From: Salimicrobium halophilum
Lineage (GTDB): Bacteria; Bacillota; Bacilli; Bacillales; Halobacillaceae
Reading direction: 5' to 3'
Length of the DNA: 64,000 nucleotides
Assembly (NCBI RefSeq): GCF_900100295.1
Contig: NZ_FNEV01000007.1
Location: 119,634 to 183,633 of the forward strand
Shown here in pieces: positions 15,456 to 23,518 of this stretch. The notes under the pieces were generated by a model. The model was not told where the DNA came from. It did not search any database and was given only the letters and a program-made list of their open reading frames with translations. Position 1 is the stretch's first letter. Each line of letters begins with the position of its first letter. The translations under genes were made by a program, and so were the position numbers.

Positions 15456-17540
15456 ATGGAATATAGCGTAATAAAAGAAGACGATCTGTTTTTGACTACT
15501 GAGAAGAGTGGGGACGTGGAAGGGTCTGAGGAGAAAGGCTATGGGCTTTATACCAAAGACACGAGGTTTTTGAGCAAGTTCGAATTGATGCTGAATGACA
15601 GTAAGCCATCGCTCCTTTCTTCGGATGATGACGAAAACTATAGAGCTTCTATGCGTCTCGTAGAAGTCGAGGAGGATAAAGGGGCGACAGAAGCCTTGCG
15701 TGAGCGTTTTATCTACGACGGCATTCTATATGAACGGATGACGTTCACGAATTATTTCCTTGAAGAGAGAACGTTGAAAGTGAACGTGCATTTTGACGTG
15801 GACTTCCGGGATATGTTTCTCGTGCGTGGATTCGCGACAGGAGAGACAGGAGAGAAGACAGGTATTACATATGAAGATCAATCGATGGTAATCGGTTATC
15901 AAGGAAAAGACGATGTTCCACGTGAAACACGGATTACCTGGAAAGAATCGGGGGCGCATGTTGTGGAAGAAGGGGAAGTGGAAGCAATATGGACCCTTGC
16001 CCCCCAGGAAAGAAAGACGCTCACTTTTATGATCCATCCGGTCATCAACGGAGGGAGTAAGCAGGCTCTGGAATTTGAAGAAGCTCTCGGGCGTCTGGAG
16101 AACTCTTATGAAGAATGGACCAGTCAGGGGACGAAGATAGACAGTGATCATCCTATTTTCAATAAAGTCTATCATCGCGGAGTCATCGACACGCGGATGC
16201 TTATGACTGATGTCGGATTCGGAGATGTACCTGTAGCAGGGGTGCCGTGGTATTCTGTTCCTTTTGGCCGGGACAGCCTGATTACCTCTCTGTTCCTGCT
16301 GCCTTTTCAACCGGAACAGGTCAAAGGAACGTTGCAGACGCTGGCGCATTATCAAGGGAAAGAAGAGAATCTGTACAGAGACGAGCAGCCGGGCAAAATC
16401 ATGCACGAGCTCCGTTCCGGCGAGTTGGCATCAACAGGTCAAATTCCGTTCACGCCTTATTACGGAACGGTGGACGCAACGCCTTTGTTCGTGATTTTGG
16501 CTACGGAATATTACAACTGGACTAAGGATGAAGCGTTTCTGAAGCAGATGAAGCCTTCTCTGGATAAGGCTATCGAATGGATCGATCAGTACGGAAGTAT
16601 CCGGGGAGATGGGTTCGTCCAGTATCAACAGACGACAGACGCTGGTTTCGTGAATCAGGGATGGAAGGATTCGGATAACTCGAACGTTCATGAGGACGGA
16701 ACGCTGGCCAAAGACCCGATTTCACTGGTGGAAGTGCAGGGCTATGTGTACCAGGCGAAGACTACTCTCGCAGATGTTTACAAAGAAATCGGAGAAACAG
16801 AGAGGGCCGAGCAACTGAGAGAAGAAGCCGAACTCTTAAGCGACCGGTTCGAGAAAGCATTCTGGATGGAAGAAGAACAATTCTATGCGCTTGGTCTCGA
16901 CGGAGAAGGGAAGCAGATCAAAGCTCTCACTTCGAATCCGGGTCACCTGTTGATGTCAGGCATCAGTGAAGAACAGCGTGAAAGGTCCGTAGCTGAGAAA
17001 CTCGTCGGTAAATCACTGTTCAGCGGCTACGGGGTCCGTACGATGTCGGACGATTCCACCGGATACTATCCGATGAGCTACCACAATGGAAGTGTTTGGC
17101 CACACGATAACGCGATGATTCTTCTCGGTCTGTCTCAAGTCGGAAAATCGGAAGCGGTGACGGTCATCGAAGGGTTGCTGGATGCAGCTGAATACTTCGA
17201 GCATCTCCGCTTACCTGAATTGTTCTGCGGCTACAGCAAGGAAGAAGGTCATCTGGTACCTTACCCGACGACGTGTTCCCCGCAAGCCTGGGCGGCTACC
17301 GCTTCGTTTGTATTCCTTCAGTCCATTTCCGGAGTAGAGCCGGATGCCTACAACGAGCAGATCATCGTGGAGCCGGCGTTCCCTCAAGGAATGACTCGTT
17401 TGAAAGTGGAGGATATGCGGATCGGAGAAGGCAGACTATCGCTTGTAATCACGAAAGAAGAGGAAGGCTACGCGTTTGAAGTGTCGGAGAATACGTCAGG
17501 CTGGGAACTTACTTTCAGAGAAAAAGTAGTGATGGATTAG
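15456..17540 (+). CDS. amylo-alpha-1,6-glucosidase / glycogen debranching family protein
   Basis: 694-residue glycoside hydrolase. The N-terminal ~200 residues match the bacterial debranching-enzyme N domain (DLFLTTEKSGD, GYGLYTKDTRFLSKFEL), followed by an (alpha/alpha)6 barrel: GVPWYSVPFGRDSLIT near residue 262, YYGTVDATPLFVIL, NQGWKDSDNSNVHEDG and SYHNGSVWPHDNAMI. Likely cleaves alpha-1,6 branches or trims oligosaccharides before phosphorolysis. No signal peptide, so it acts in the cytoplasm on imported sugar. AAAGGAGAAAG precedes the ATG. Confidence 0.85.
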   Translation: MEYSVIKEDDLFLTTEKSGDVEGSEEKGYGLYTKDTRFLSKFELMLNDSKPSLLSSDDDENYRASMRLVEVEEDKGATEALRERFIYDGILYERMTFTNYFLEERTLKVNVHFDVDFRDMFLVRGFATGETGEKTGITYEDQSMVIGYQGKDDVPRETRITWKESGAHVVEEGEVEAIWTLAPQERKTLTFMIHPVINGGSKQALEFEEALGRLENSYEEWTSQGTKIDSDHPIFNKVYHRGVIDTRMLMTDVGFGDVPVAGVPWYSVPFGRDSLITSLFLLPFQPEQVKGTLQTLAHYQGKEENLYRDEQPGKIMHELRSGELASTGQIPFTPYYGTVDATPLFVILATEYYNWTKDEAFLKQMKPSLDKAIEWIDQYGSIRGDGFVQYQQTTDAGFVNQGWKDSDNSNVHEDGTLAKDPISLVEVQGYVYQAKTTLADVYKEIGETERAEQLREEAELLSDRFEKAFWMEEEQFYALGLDGEGKQIKALTSNPGHLLMSGISEEQRERSVAEKLVGKSLFSGYGVRTMSDDSTGYYPMSYHNGSVWPHDNAMILLGLSQVGKSEAVTVIEGLLDAAEYFEHLRLPELFCGYSKEEGHLVPYPTTCSPQAWAATASFVFLQSISGVEPDAYNEQIIVEPAFPQGMTRLKVEDMRIGEGRLSLVITKEEEGYAFEVSENTSGWELTFREKVVMD

Positions 17541-17577
17541 GTACCGAAGAAGAATTCTTATATGGAGAGGGACGTTT

Positions 17578-18258
17578 ATGAAGGACTATCCGAAACTGTT
17601 TATTTTCGATTTGGACGGAGTGATCACGGATACAGCCGAACAGCACTACGTTGCGTGGAAAGAGATGGCGCAGAGCATCGGCATAGAGATAGATAGAGAA
17701 TTCAATGAAAGCTTGAAAGGTGTATCGAGAGGGGATTCTCTTGATAAAATTCTGAACCTCAACCACAACCTCCATGTCTCTGAGGAACAAAAGACGGAGT
17801 TGATGGAGAAGAAGAATGAAGCTTATCGAGAGCTCATCACCTCGATTGAACCTGAAGATATCTACCCGGGGATCGGTGAACTGTTGGAGAGATTGAGGGA
17901 AAACAGTATAAAAATTGCGTTAGGCTCTGCAAGCAAAAATGCTCCCTTCATCATTAAGCAATTGCAGATCGAGCACCATTTCGATTACGTGGTAGACCCG
18001 GCATCTGTCGAGAATGGAAAGCCTGCGCCGGATATTTTTCTGAAAGCGGCGGATGAGCTGGACGTTGCCTACGAGGAATGTGTAGGTATCGAAGACGCGA
18101 TTGCAGGGGTCACAGCGATCAATGAGGCAGGCATGTTTTCGGTAGGTGTCGGAGACGAAGCACAGTTGGATCACGCTGATTACGTCGTGGCAGACACGGC
18201 TGAACTGAAATTAGAAGCCATCATCGATCGGTTCGATGAGGCAAATAGAAAGATGTAA
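17578..18258 (+). CDS. pgmB: beta-phosphoglucomutase
   Basis: HAD-superfamily enzyme converting beta-glucose-1-phosphate to glucose-6-phosphate. The nucleophile and acid/base aspartates are in FIFDLDGVITDTAEQHYVAW (Asp 11 and 13); the cap has GVSRGDSLDKIL; later motifs are LGSASKNAPFI and VGIEDAIAGVTAI. 226 residues is family length. It directly precedes the GH65 gene whose product is beta-glucose-1-phosphate, the standard pairing for inverting disaccharide phosphorylases. Confidence 0.93.
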   Translation: MKDYPKLFIFDLDGVITDTAEQHYVAWKEMAQSIGIEIDREFNESLKGVSRGDSLDKILNLNHNLHVSEEQKTELMEKKNEAYRELITSIEPEDIYPGIGELLERLRENSIKIALGSASKNAPFIIKQLQIEHHFDYVVDPASVENGKPAPDIFLKAADELDVAYEECVGIEDAIAGVTAINEAGMFSVGVGDEAQLDHADYVVADTAELKLEAIIDRFDEANRKM

Positions 18259-18271
18259 AGGATGTGAAGAG

Positions 18272-20554
18272 ATGTCATGGACGATCGAAAGCAGCAAATT
18301 GAACCAGAGTGATTTACTGACGAATGAGAGTCTCTTTTTCCTCGGAAACGGATACCTCGGCGTGCGGGGCAACTTCGAAGAGGGCTACTCGGAAGGCGAT
18401 AAATCCATACGCGGCACCTATATCAACGCTTTCCATGACAAGGTGGACATCGAATATGGAGAGAAGCTGCATGGCTTCCCGGACACGCAGGAGAAGCTGC
18501 TCAATATCATGGATGCGCAAAGTGTGCAGGTCTGGTTGGATGACGAGCGGTTTTCGCTGTTTGAAGGAGAAGTCCTGGATTTTCAGCGTAAGCTTCGAAT
18601 GGATCAGGGATATTCAGAAAGAATCGTACATTGGAGATCTCCGAAAGGCAAAGAAGTGAACATCACGTTCAAGAGACTTGTATCGTTTGTAAATCGGGAA
18701 GTGTTTGTACAGGAGATAACGGTGGATCCGGTCAAAGGTGTAGAAAGGATTGCCATCCACTCAGAGCTTGAAGGGGACGTTTCGAATTTCGTCGATCCGG
18801 ATGATCCGCGTGTAGCTTCCGGTCATGCGAAGAGACTTGCAGCAGGCGCCGTATATGAAACGGATGGATGTCACGTGGCAGGTGCCGAGACGCATGAGAC
18901 GAAGATGTCCGTATGTTGTTCTTCGAAAACGTTTTCGGACAAAGAGAACCACGATTATGAGAGCAACATCGAAGGCGCAAAGGCACAGGAGACGTATACT
19001 TTTTCCGGAGAAGAGAAAATCACCTTCACGAAACGTAACGTCTACATGGATTCCATGAGATATGGACAGAATCTTGAAAAGAAAGCAGTGCAACTCCAGG
19101 GAGAATTGGCGGATGATCGCTTTGAAGATTTTCTGGAAGAGCAGGCCCGATACCTGAACGACTTCTGGAAAACATCTGATATTCTCATCGACGGGGACGA
19201 CGACTTGCAACAGGGGATCCGGTTCAATATGTATCACCTGCTGCAGTCTGTTGGGAAAGATCCGAAAAGCAACATTGCAGCGAAAGGCCTTTCCGGGGAA
19301 GGATACGAAGGTCATTATTTCTGGGACACGGAGATTTACATGTTCCCGTTCTTCCTGATGACGAACCCTGAGATAGCGAAGAACCTGCTTCTTCATCGTC
19401 ATTCTTTGTTGGATAGTGCACGTCAGCGGGCGAAGGACATCGGCCACACGAGAGGCGCACTGTTTCCGTGGCGTACGATCACCGGAGGAGAAAGCTCGGC
19501 CTTTTTCCCGGCGGGTACCGCACAGTATCACATCAATGGCGATATCGCCTATAGCTATATCCAATACTATATGGTGTCCGGAGACGAAGACTTCTTCAGA
19601 AATGAAATGGCGGAAGTGCTCTTTGAAACATCCCGGCTATGGCTCGAAGTCGGCCACTTTCATAACGGTCAGTTCCGGATCGACAGTGTCACCGGACCCG
19701 ATGAATATACGTGTATCGTGAACAATAACTACTACACGAACGTCATGGCGAAGAATAACTTGCTGTGGGCGGGGAAAATTTATGACCATTTGAAAAAGGA
19801 AGACCCTGAGAGGCTTACGGAACTGATGAACGATTTGGAAGCAGAGGAAGAAGAAATTGAAATGTGGAAGGAAGCCGCCGAGAAGATGTTCCTCCCGTAC
19901 AACGAGGAATTGAAAATCAATGAGCAGGACGATACCTTCCTGCAAAAAGGGAAATGGGACCTCGACACCACGCCGAAAGACAAGTATCCGCTACTCTTGA
20001 ATTATCATCCACTGCTGTTGTACCGTTATCAGGTATGTAAGCAGGCGGATACCGTACTTGCTCATTTTCTTCTGGAGGATTTCACAGATCAGGATACGAT
20101 CGAGCATTCCTATAATTATTATGAAGCGGTCACTACGCACGATTCGTCGCTATCTTTCTGTGTGTTCAGTATCATGGCGTCCAAGCTCGGACAGAAAGAG
20201 AAAGCGTACGACTACTTCAGCAAAACGTCGCGACTGGATATTGATAATCTTCACGGTAATACGAAGGACGGTCTGCACATGGCGAACATGGGAGGTACCT
20301 GGATGGGGATCGTTTACGGCTTTGCAGGGCTCAGAGTGAAAGAATCGAATGTTCACTTTTCTCCTTATCTGCCTGAGCAGTGGGGATCCTTAGAGTTCAA
20401 TATCAGATATAGAAATTGTTTGATCAACCTGAAGCTGACAGAAGGGAAAGTGGTTTATACGCTCGTAGAGGGAGATGCTGTCCGTATCTTCCATATGGAT
20501 TCGGAGATATCTCTGGATCCGGGTGTGCCCGTTGAAAAAAGAACTTCCCTGTGA
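18272..20554 (+). CDS. GH65 disaccharide phosphorylase (maltose/kojibiose/trehalose type)
   Basis: Inverting phosphorylase that splits an alpha-glucobiose with phosphate into glucose and beta-glucose-1-phosphate. Family motifs: NGYLGVRGNFEEGY near the N-terminus, GYEGHYFWDTEIYMFPFF near residue 350, and the catalytic acid Glu in VTGPDEYTCIVNNNYYTN near residue 478. 760 residues is family length. Start ATG 18272 follows GAAGAG; an upstream in-frame ATG at 18236 overlaps pgmB and lacks a site. Linkage specificity (maltose, nigerose, kojibiose, trehalose) cannot be fixed here; operon context favours maltose, while a TreR-like operator upstream leaves trehalose open. Confidence 0.9.
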   Translation: MSWTIESSKLNQSDLLTNESLFFLGNGYLGVRGNFEEGYSEGDKSIRGTYINAFHDKVDIEYGEKLHGFPDTQEKLLNIMDAQSVQVWLDDERFSLFEGEVLDFQRKLRMDQGYSERIVHWRSPKGKEVNITFKRLVSFVNREVFVQEITVDPVKGVERIAIHSELEGDVSNFVDPDDPRVASGHAKRLAAGAVYETDGCHVAGAETHETKMSVCCSSKTFSDKENHDYESNIEGAKAQETYTFSGEEKITFTKRNVYMDSMRYGQNLEKKAVQLQGELADDRFEDFLEEQARYLNDFWKTSDILIDGDDDLQQGIRFNMYHLLQSVGKDPKSNIAAKGLSGEGYEGHYFWDTEIYMFPFFLMTNPEIAKNLLLHRHSLLDSARQRAKDIGHTRGALFPWRTITGGESSAFFPAGTAQYHINGDIAYSYIQYYMVSGDEDFFRNEMAEVLFETSRLWLEVGHFHNGQFRIDSVTGPDEYTCIVNNNYYTNVMAKNNLLWAGKIYDHLKKEDPERLTELMNDLEAEEEEIEMWKEAAEKMFLPYNEELKINEQDDTFLQKGKWDLDTTPKDKYPLLLNYHPLLLYRYQVCKQADTVLAHFLLEDFTDQDTIEHSYNYYEAVTTHDSSLSFCVFSIMASKLGQKEKAYDYFSKTSRLDIDNLHGNTKDGLHMANMGGTWMGIVYGFAGLRVKESNVHFSPYLPEQWGSLEFNIRYRNCLINLKLTEGKVVYTLVEGDAVRIFHMDSEISLDPGVPVEKRTSL
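18924..18937. promoter_or_regulatory. intragenic LacI-type operator
   Basis: CGAAAACGTTTTCG inside the GH65 gene is identical to the 14-bp palindrome at 10531-10544. It could be an auxiliary operator for DNA looping or a roadblock 8.4 kb into the operon. Confidence 0.45.
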
Positions 20555-20594
20555 GCTGCATATATAAAGACTCTGAGTAACATAATACAAAAGG

Positions 20595-20635
20595 GCCCTC
20601 ATGAAACAGTCATTATGGTCTATGAGGGCTTTTTC
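20595..20635 (+). terminator. terminator of the GH65 operon
   Basis: GCCCTCAT and ATGAGGGC with a 19-nt loop, then six T. It closes the ABC/GH65 operon and lies against the 3' end of a convergent small gene. Confidence 0.8.
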
Positions 20636-20636
20636 A

Positions 20637-20819
20637 TCATTGATTATAGATTTCCTCTTCCCGCACAACTCTCCACAGGTTCTGGTCTCTCATTTCTTCA
20701 TTCAACTGCTCTGCGTGCCGTTCGGCTTCTTCTTTCTCTTCGAACATTTTGAATTTCCGGGACGTAGCATGATGGAGCACTTCCAGATAGTCCCCGCTTC
20801 CTTTCACCAGTAAAAACAA
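20637..20819 (-). CDS. small charged hypothetical protein
   Basis: 60-residue protein MFLLVKGSGDYLEVLHHATS... followed by an amphipathic, Glu-rich helix (MFEEKEEAERHAEQLNEEM) and ending WRVVREEEIYNQ. I do not recognise a family. TTG 20819 is 8 nt after AGGAG; a GTG three codons upstream lies directly on that site. It is convergent with the GH65 operon and divergent from the DUF2254 gene. Confidence 0.55.
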   Translation of the reverse strand: MFLLVKGSGDYLEVLHHATSRKFKMFEEKEEAERHAEQLNEEMRDQNLWRVVREEEIYNQ

Positions 20820-20920
20820 TGGCTCCACTCCTCTCTATATCTTTTCACGCATCTATTATTACAAACAAATCATTTTCAATAAAGAAAATCCCCCGTGAAA
20901 TCTTTTCGACAATTGAATGA

Positions 20921-20926
20921 TATACT
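20921..20926 (+). promoter_or_regulatory. extended -10 for DUF2254 gene
   Basis: TGATATACT is an extended -10 (TATACT 20921-20926) 33 bp upstream of the TTG start; no convincing -35 at 16-18 bp. Confidence 0.45.
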
Positions 20927-20958
20927 GTACATACTTAGACAGAAAAGGAGTGAGGAAG

Positions 20959-22293
20959 TTGAACAAAACACAATTAGGGGTGCGGATGCGGGATAGCTTC
21001 TGGTTCCTCCCGGCGGTCTACAGCTTACTGGCCCTGGTAGTGGTGAGTATCGTAAATGGGTTGGATACGCTAGTCGTACCTCTCATCCAGGACCATATGC
21101 CTTCCTTCTTCTTTATGGAGAAAAGCGTGGCACAGACGATGTACGGGTCCCTGATCACTTCGATCCTTACGATGACGACGATCAGTTTCTCTACCATTAT
21201 GGTCGTCCTGACCACGTATACGACACAATTCTCTCCTCGTACGTTGCAGGACTTTATGAAGAGTAAGATTACGAAGCACGTGCTCGGTGTCTTCTCTTAC
21301 GGGTTCGTTTTCACACTGATGAACCTGTTATTACTCGGAAGCGGGGATCAGAAACAGTTCATCGCTCCTTTTCTGACAGTGATCGTAGCAATCATAAGTC
21401 TCGGTTTCTTTATCCTGTTTATCCACCACTCTTCCCGGTTCGTACAGGTGAACAATCTTATCGGAAAAATCCGGACCGACGCCTCTACGCTTATTGAAAA
21501 CACGTTCCAGGAGAAAAACTATACGGAAGCCACAGAATGGGATGAGAAAGAAATTCATGAATGGCAAACTTACACGCCTTATGCGGTCAAAGCGAAGCAA
21601 TCGGGATATCTGCAGGGCATCAGGACGGAAGGGCTCCTGGCCTTCGCCAAAAAGCATGACATTCTACTTGTCGCTGCGTTTCAGATGGGGGATTATATCC
21701 AAAAAGGTGCGCCTGTCTTTTACTACTGGAAAAAGGAACAAGGCGAAGAGAACGAAGGTTTGGAAGCTTGCACGAATTACATTGTTATCGGCAATGAACG
21801 GACCGATGTGCAGGACATCGAATTCTCGATTCAGAAACTGGTGGAAATTGCCGTGAAGGCCATTTCTACGGGGATCAACGACCCTCATACCGCCGTGAAC
21901 TGCATCAACCGGATCGGATCGCTCCTTGCTGACCTGGCTTCGGTGTATGAGCCGATCCGCTATTACGCAGACGATGACGAGAACCTGCGTTTCATGATGG
22001 AACCGAAAAAGTTCCGGGATTACCTCTATAAAAGTTTTTATCAGGTTCGTTTATACGGGAAGAAGGACCTCACCGTCATGGACGCGGTGCTGGAGGCGTT
22101 ATACAAAATAGCCATCGTCCACCACGGTCAGATCAAAGAGGATACGTGGCGCTTCGCGGAATACATCATCGAGTCCACGAATATAGAAGAAATGCATGAA
22201 CTCGATTTCGAGCGTTTCTATGAGACATGCAAGAAGCTTGCAGATGAGTGTGAGAAAGAGTTGCCTTTTGAGAGTGTACGCAATGGATCTTAA
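20959..22293 (+). CDS. DUF2254 membrane protein
   Basis: 444-residue membrane protein of the DUF2254 family. Four hydrophobic segments lie in the first ~165 residues (FWFLPAVYSLLALVVVSIV, then TTISFSTIMVVLTTYTTQFSPR and two further helices), followed by a cytoplasmic part with VEIAVKAISTGINDPHTAVNCI. The conserved FSPR and GINDP motifs are diagnostic of the family; function is unknown. I start at TTG 20959 because AAAGGAGTGAGG lies upstream at proper distance. It stands alone with its own terminator. Confidence 0.85.
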   Translation: MNKTQLGVRMRDSFWFLPAVYSLLALVVVSIVNGLDTLVVPLIQDHMPSFFFMEKSVAQTMYGSLITSILTMTTISFSTIMVVLTTYTTQFSPRTLQDFMKSKITKHVLGVFSYGFVFTLMNLLLLGSGDQKQFIAPFLTVIVAIISLGFFILFIHHSSRFVQVNNLIGKIRTDASTLIENTFQEKNYTEATEWDEKEIHEWQTYTPYAVKAKQSGYLQGIRTEGLLAFAKKHDILLVAAFQMGDYIQKGAPVFYYWKKEQGEENEGLEACTNYIVIGNERTDVQDIEFSIQKLVEIAVKAISTGINDPHTAVNCINRIGSLLADLASVYEPIRYYADDDENLRFMMEPKKFRDYLYKSFYQVRLYGKKDLTVMDAVLEALYKIAIVHHGQIKEDTWRFAEYIIESTNIEEMHELDFERFYETCKKLADECEKELPFESVRNGS

Positions 22294-22298
22294 TTGAA

Positions 22299-22331
22299 AG
22301 AGAGCCCCGGGGACTGATACTGGGGCTCTCT
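22299..22331. terminator. bidirectional terminator
   Basis: AGAGAGCCCC and GGGGCTCTCT (10-bp perfect arms) lie between the convergent DUF2254 and DUF2200 genes. Confidence 0.75.
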
Positions 22332-22343
22332 CTATGTTTTATT

Positions 22344-22691
22344 CTAACGTAGAATTTTTTCCATAGCTTTTCCTTTTGCCAATTCATCGATCAGCTTATC
22401 CAGGTAACGGATTTCCTGCATCGTCGGTTCTTCGATTTCTTCTACGCGCACCCCGCAGATGACGCCTTTGATTTCTTTTCGGGAAGGGTTCAGTTCAGGG
22501 GCCGCAGCGAAGAAGGTCTCGAAGTCTGTTCCCTGTTCCAGGTGGGCATCCAATTCTTCCTGGCTGTAGCCGGTCAGCCAGCGGATGATTTCGTCGACTT
22601 CTTCTTTGGTCCGGTCTTTCTTTTCCGCTTTTGTGACATAGTGGGGATAGACTTTTGAAACACTCATAGTATAGATTTTGTGTTTGGTCAT
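22344..22691 (-). CDS. DUF2200 family protein
   Basis: 115-residue cytoplasmic protein starting [20 protein letters not shown], with the DUF2200 pattern [32 protein letters not shown] and a C-terminal dimerisation-like [31 protein letters not shown]. Function unknown; in many genomes it is a single stand-alone gene, as here. AGGAGTGATAGAGT precedes the ATG. Confidence 0.85.
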   Translation of the reverse strand: MTKHKIYTMSVSKVYPHYVTKAEKKDRTKEEVDEIIRWLTGYSQEELDAHLEQGTDFETFFAAAPELNPSRKEIKGVICGVRVEEIEEPTMQEIRYLDKLIDELAKGKAMEKILR

Positions 22692-22834
22692 ACTCTATCA
22701 CTCCTCTCAATAACTGGTATCTTTATTATACCACTCCTATTGTTGTAGGATGACTGAAGCATAAGCTGGATAAGAAGGTGAGCAATCGAAACGTTTGAAC
22801 CATAGCGTCTGAGCCGTTTCTTATCATAATGAAA

Positions 22835-22870
22835 AGAAGGTAGACTTTGATTATCCAAAGTCTACCTTCT
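22835..22870 (-). terminator. terminator of DUF1097 gene
   Basis: AGAAGGTAGACTTTG pairs with CAAAGTCTACCTTCT (15-bp perfect arms, 6-nt loop), followed on the minus strand by TTTTCATT. Confidence 0.85.
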
Positions 22871-23395
22871 TCATTTTACAATCTCCGTATTATTTTCTTC
22901 GCCCTCAATAAAAGTTTTCTGCGCCTTATTAAAGCGCTTGGGAGCGAATTTATGGTGCAGCTTCGAGAACTGCATTCCGAGCTCCGCACTGAAAAATCCA
23001 AGCAATACTCCAGCTAATAGGGAAATAGCTACAATCAACCAATCTCCTCCTGAAGCGAATGTGGAAAAAGCTCCTACAAAAATTCCCGGCGTATAATTCG
23101 TCGGCTTTACGGTACCGAGCAACACCATAACTGTGGTCACGATTCCACTGAAAATCGCCATCCCTCCGGAGAATTCGGTGGTTGTAGAAAGTAGGAGAAT
23201 CATCATCCCACAAGCCACTCCGGTAATATTGGTGATTGATGCTGTAGCCAAAGCTCTGAACCTACCTGTTCCCACAGCAAAAAAGGTTGTACACCCGGCA
23301 AAGCCGGCCCAGATCAACATTCCAAAAAACGGGGCGATATACGTCCATATTCCACTCAACAGTCCGGTTGCCAAAGCAGCAGCCATTCTCACCAT
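22871..23395 (-). CDS. DUF1097 membrane protein
   Basis: 174-residue inner membrane protein of the DUF1097 family (E. coli YcdZ is a member). Five or six hydrophobic segments rich in Gly, Ala and Thr: AAALATGLLSGIWTYIAPFFGMLIWAGFAG and later LIVAISLLAGVLLGFF. The polar tail begins KLHHKFAPKRFNKAQK. Function unknown. Monocistronic, with a strong terminator at its 3' end. Confidence 0.75.
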   Translation of the reverse strand: MVRMAAALATGLLSGIWTYIAPFFGMLIWAGFAGCTTFFAVGTGRFRALATASITNITGVACGMMILLLSTTTEFSGGMAIFSGIVTTVMVLLGTVKPTNYTPGIFVGAFSTFASGGDWLIVAISLLAGVLLGFFSAELGMQFSKLHHKFAPKRFNKAQKTFIEGEENNTEIVK

Positions 23396-23518
23396 CTCCT
23401 ATATATTAATGCGAAAAGCTAATAAATTAGTATAGTACGAACTATTACTATATAAGGTGGTTGAATACTTGTAAATAGTTATTTCTGCATTATTTAAGGA
23501 AGGATGAGGGTTAAAGGT

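Noticed and set aside
18761..19564. Antisense open frame in the GH65 gene (about 267 codons)
   Set aside because: Shadow of a well-conserved gene; no independent support.
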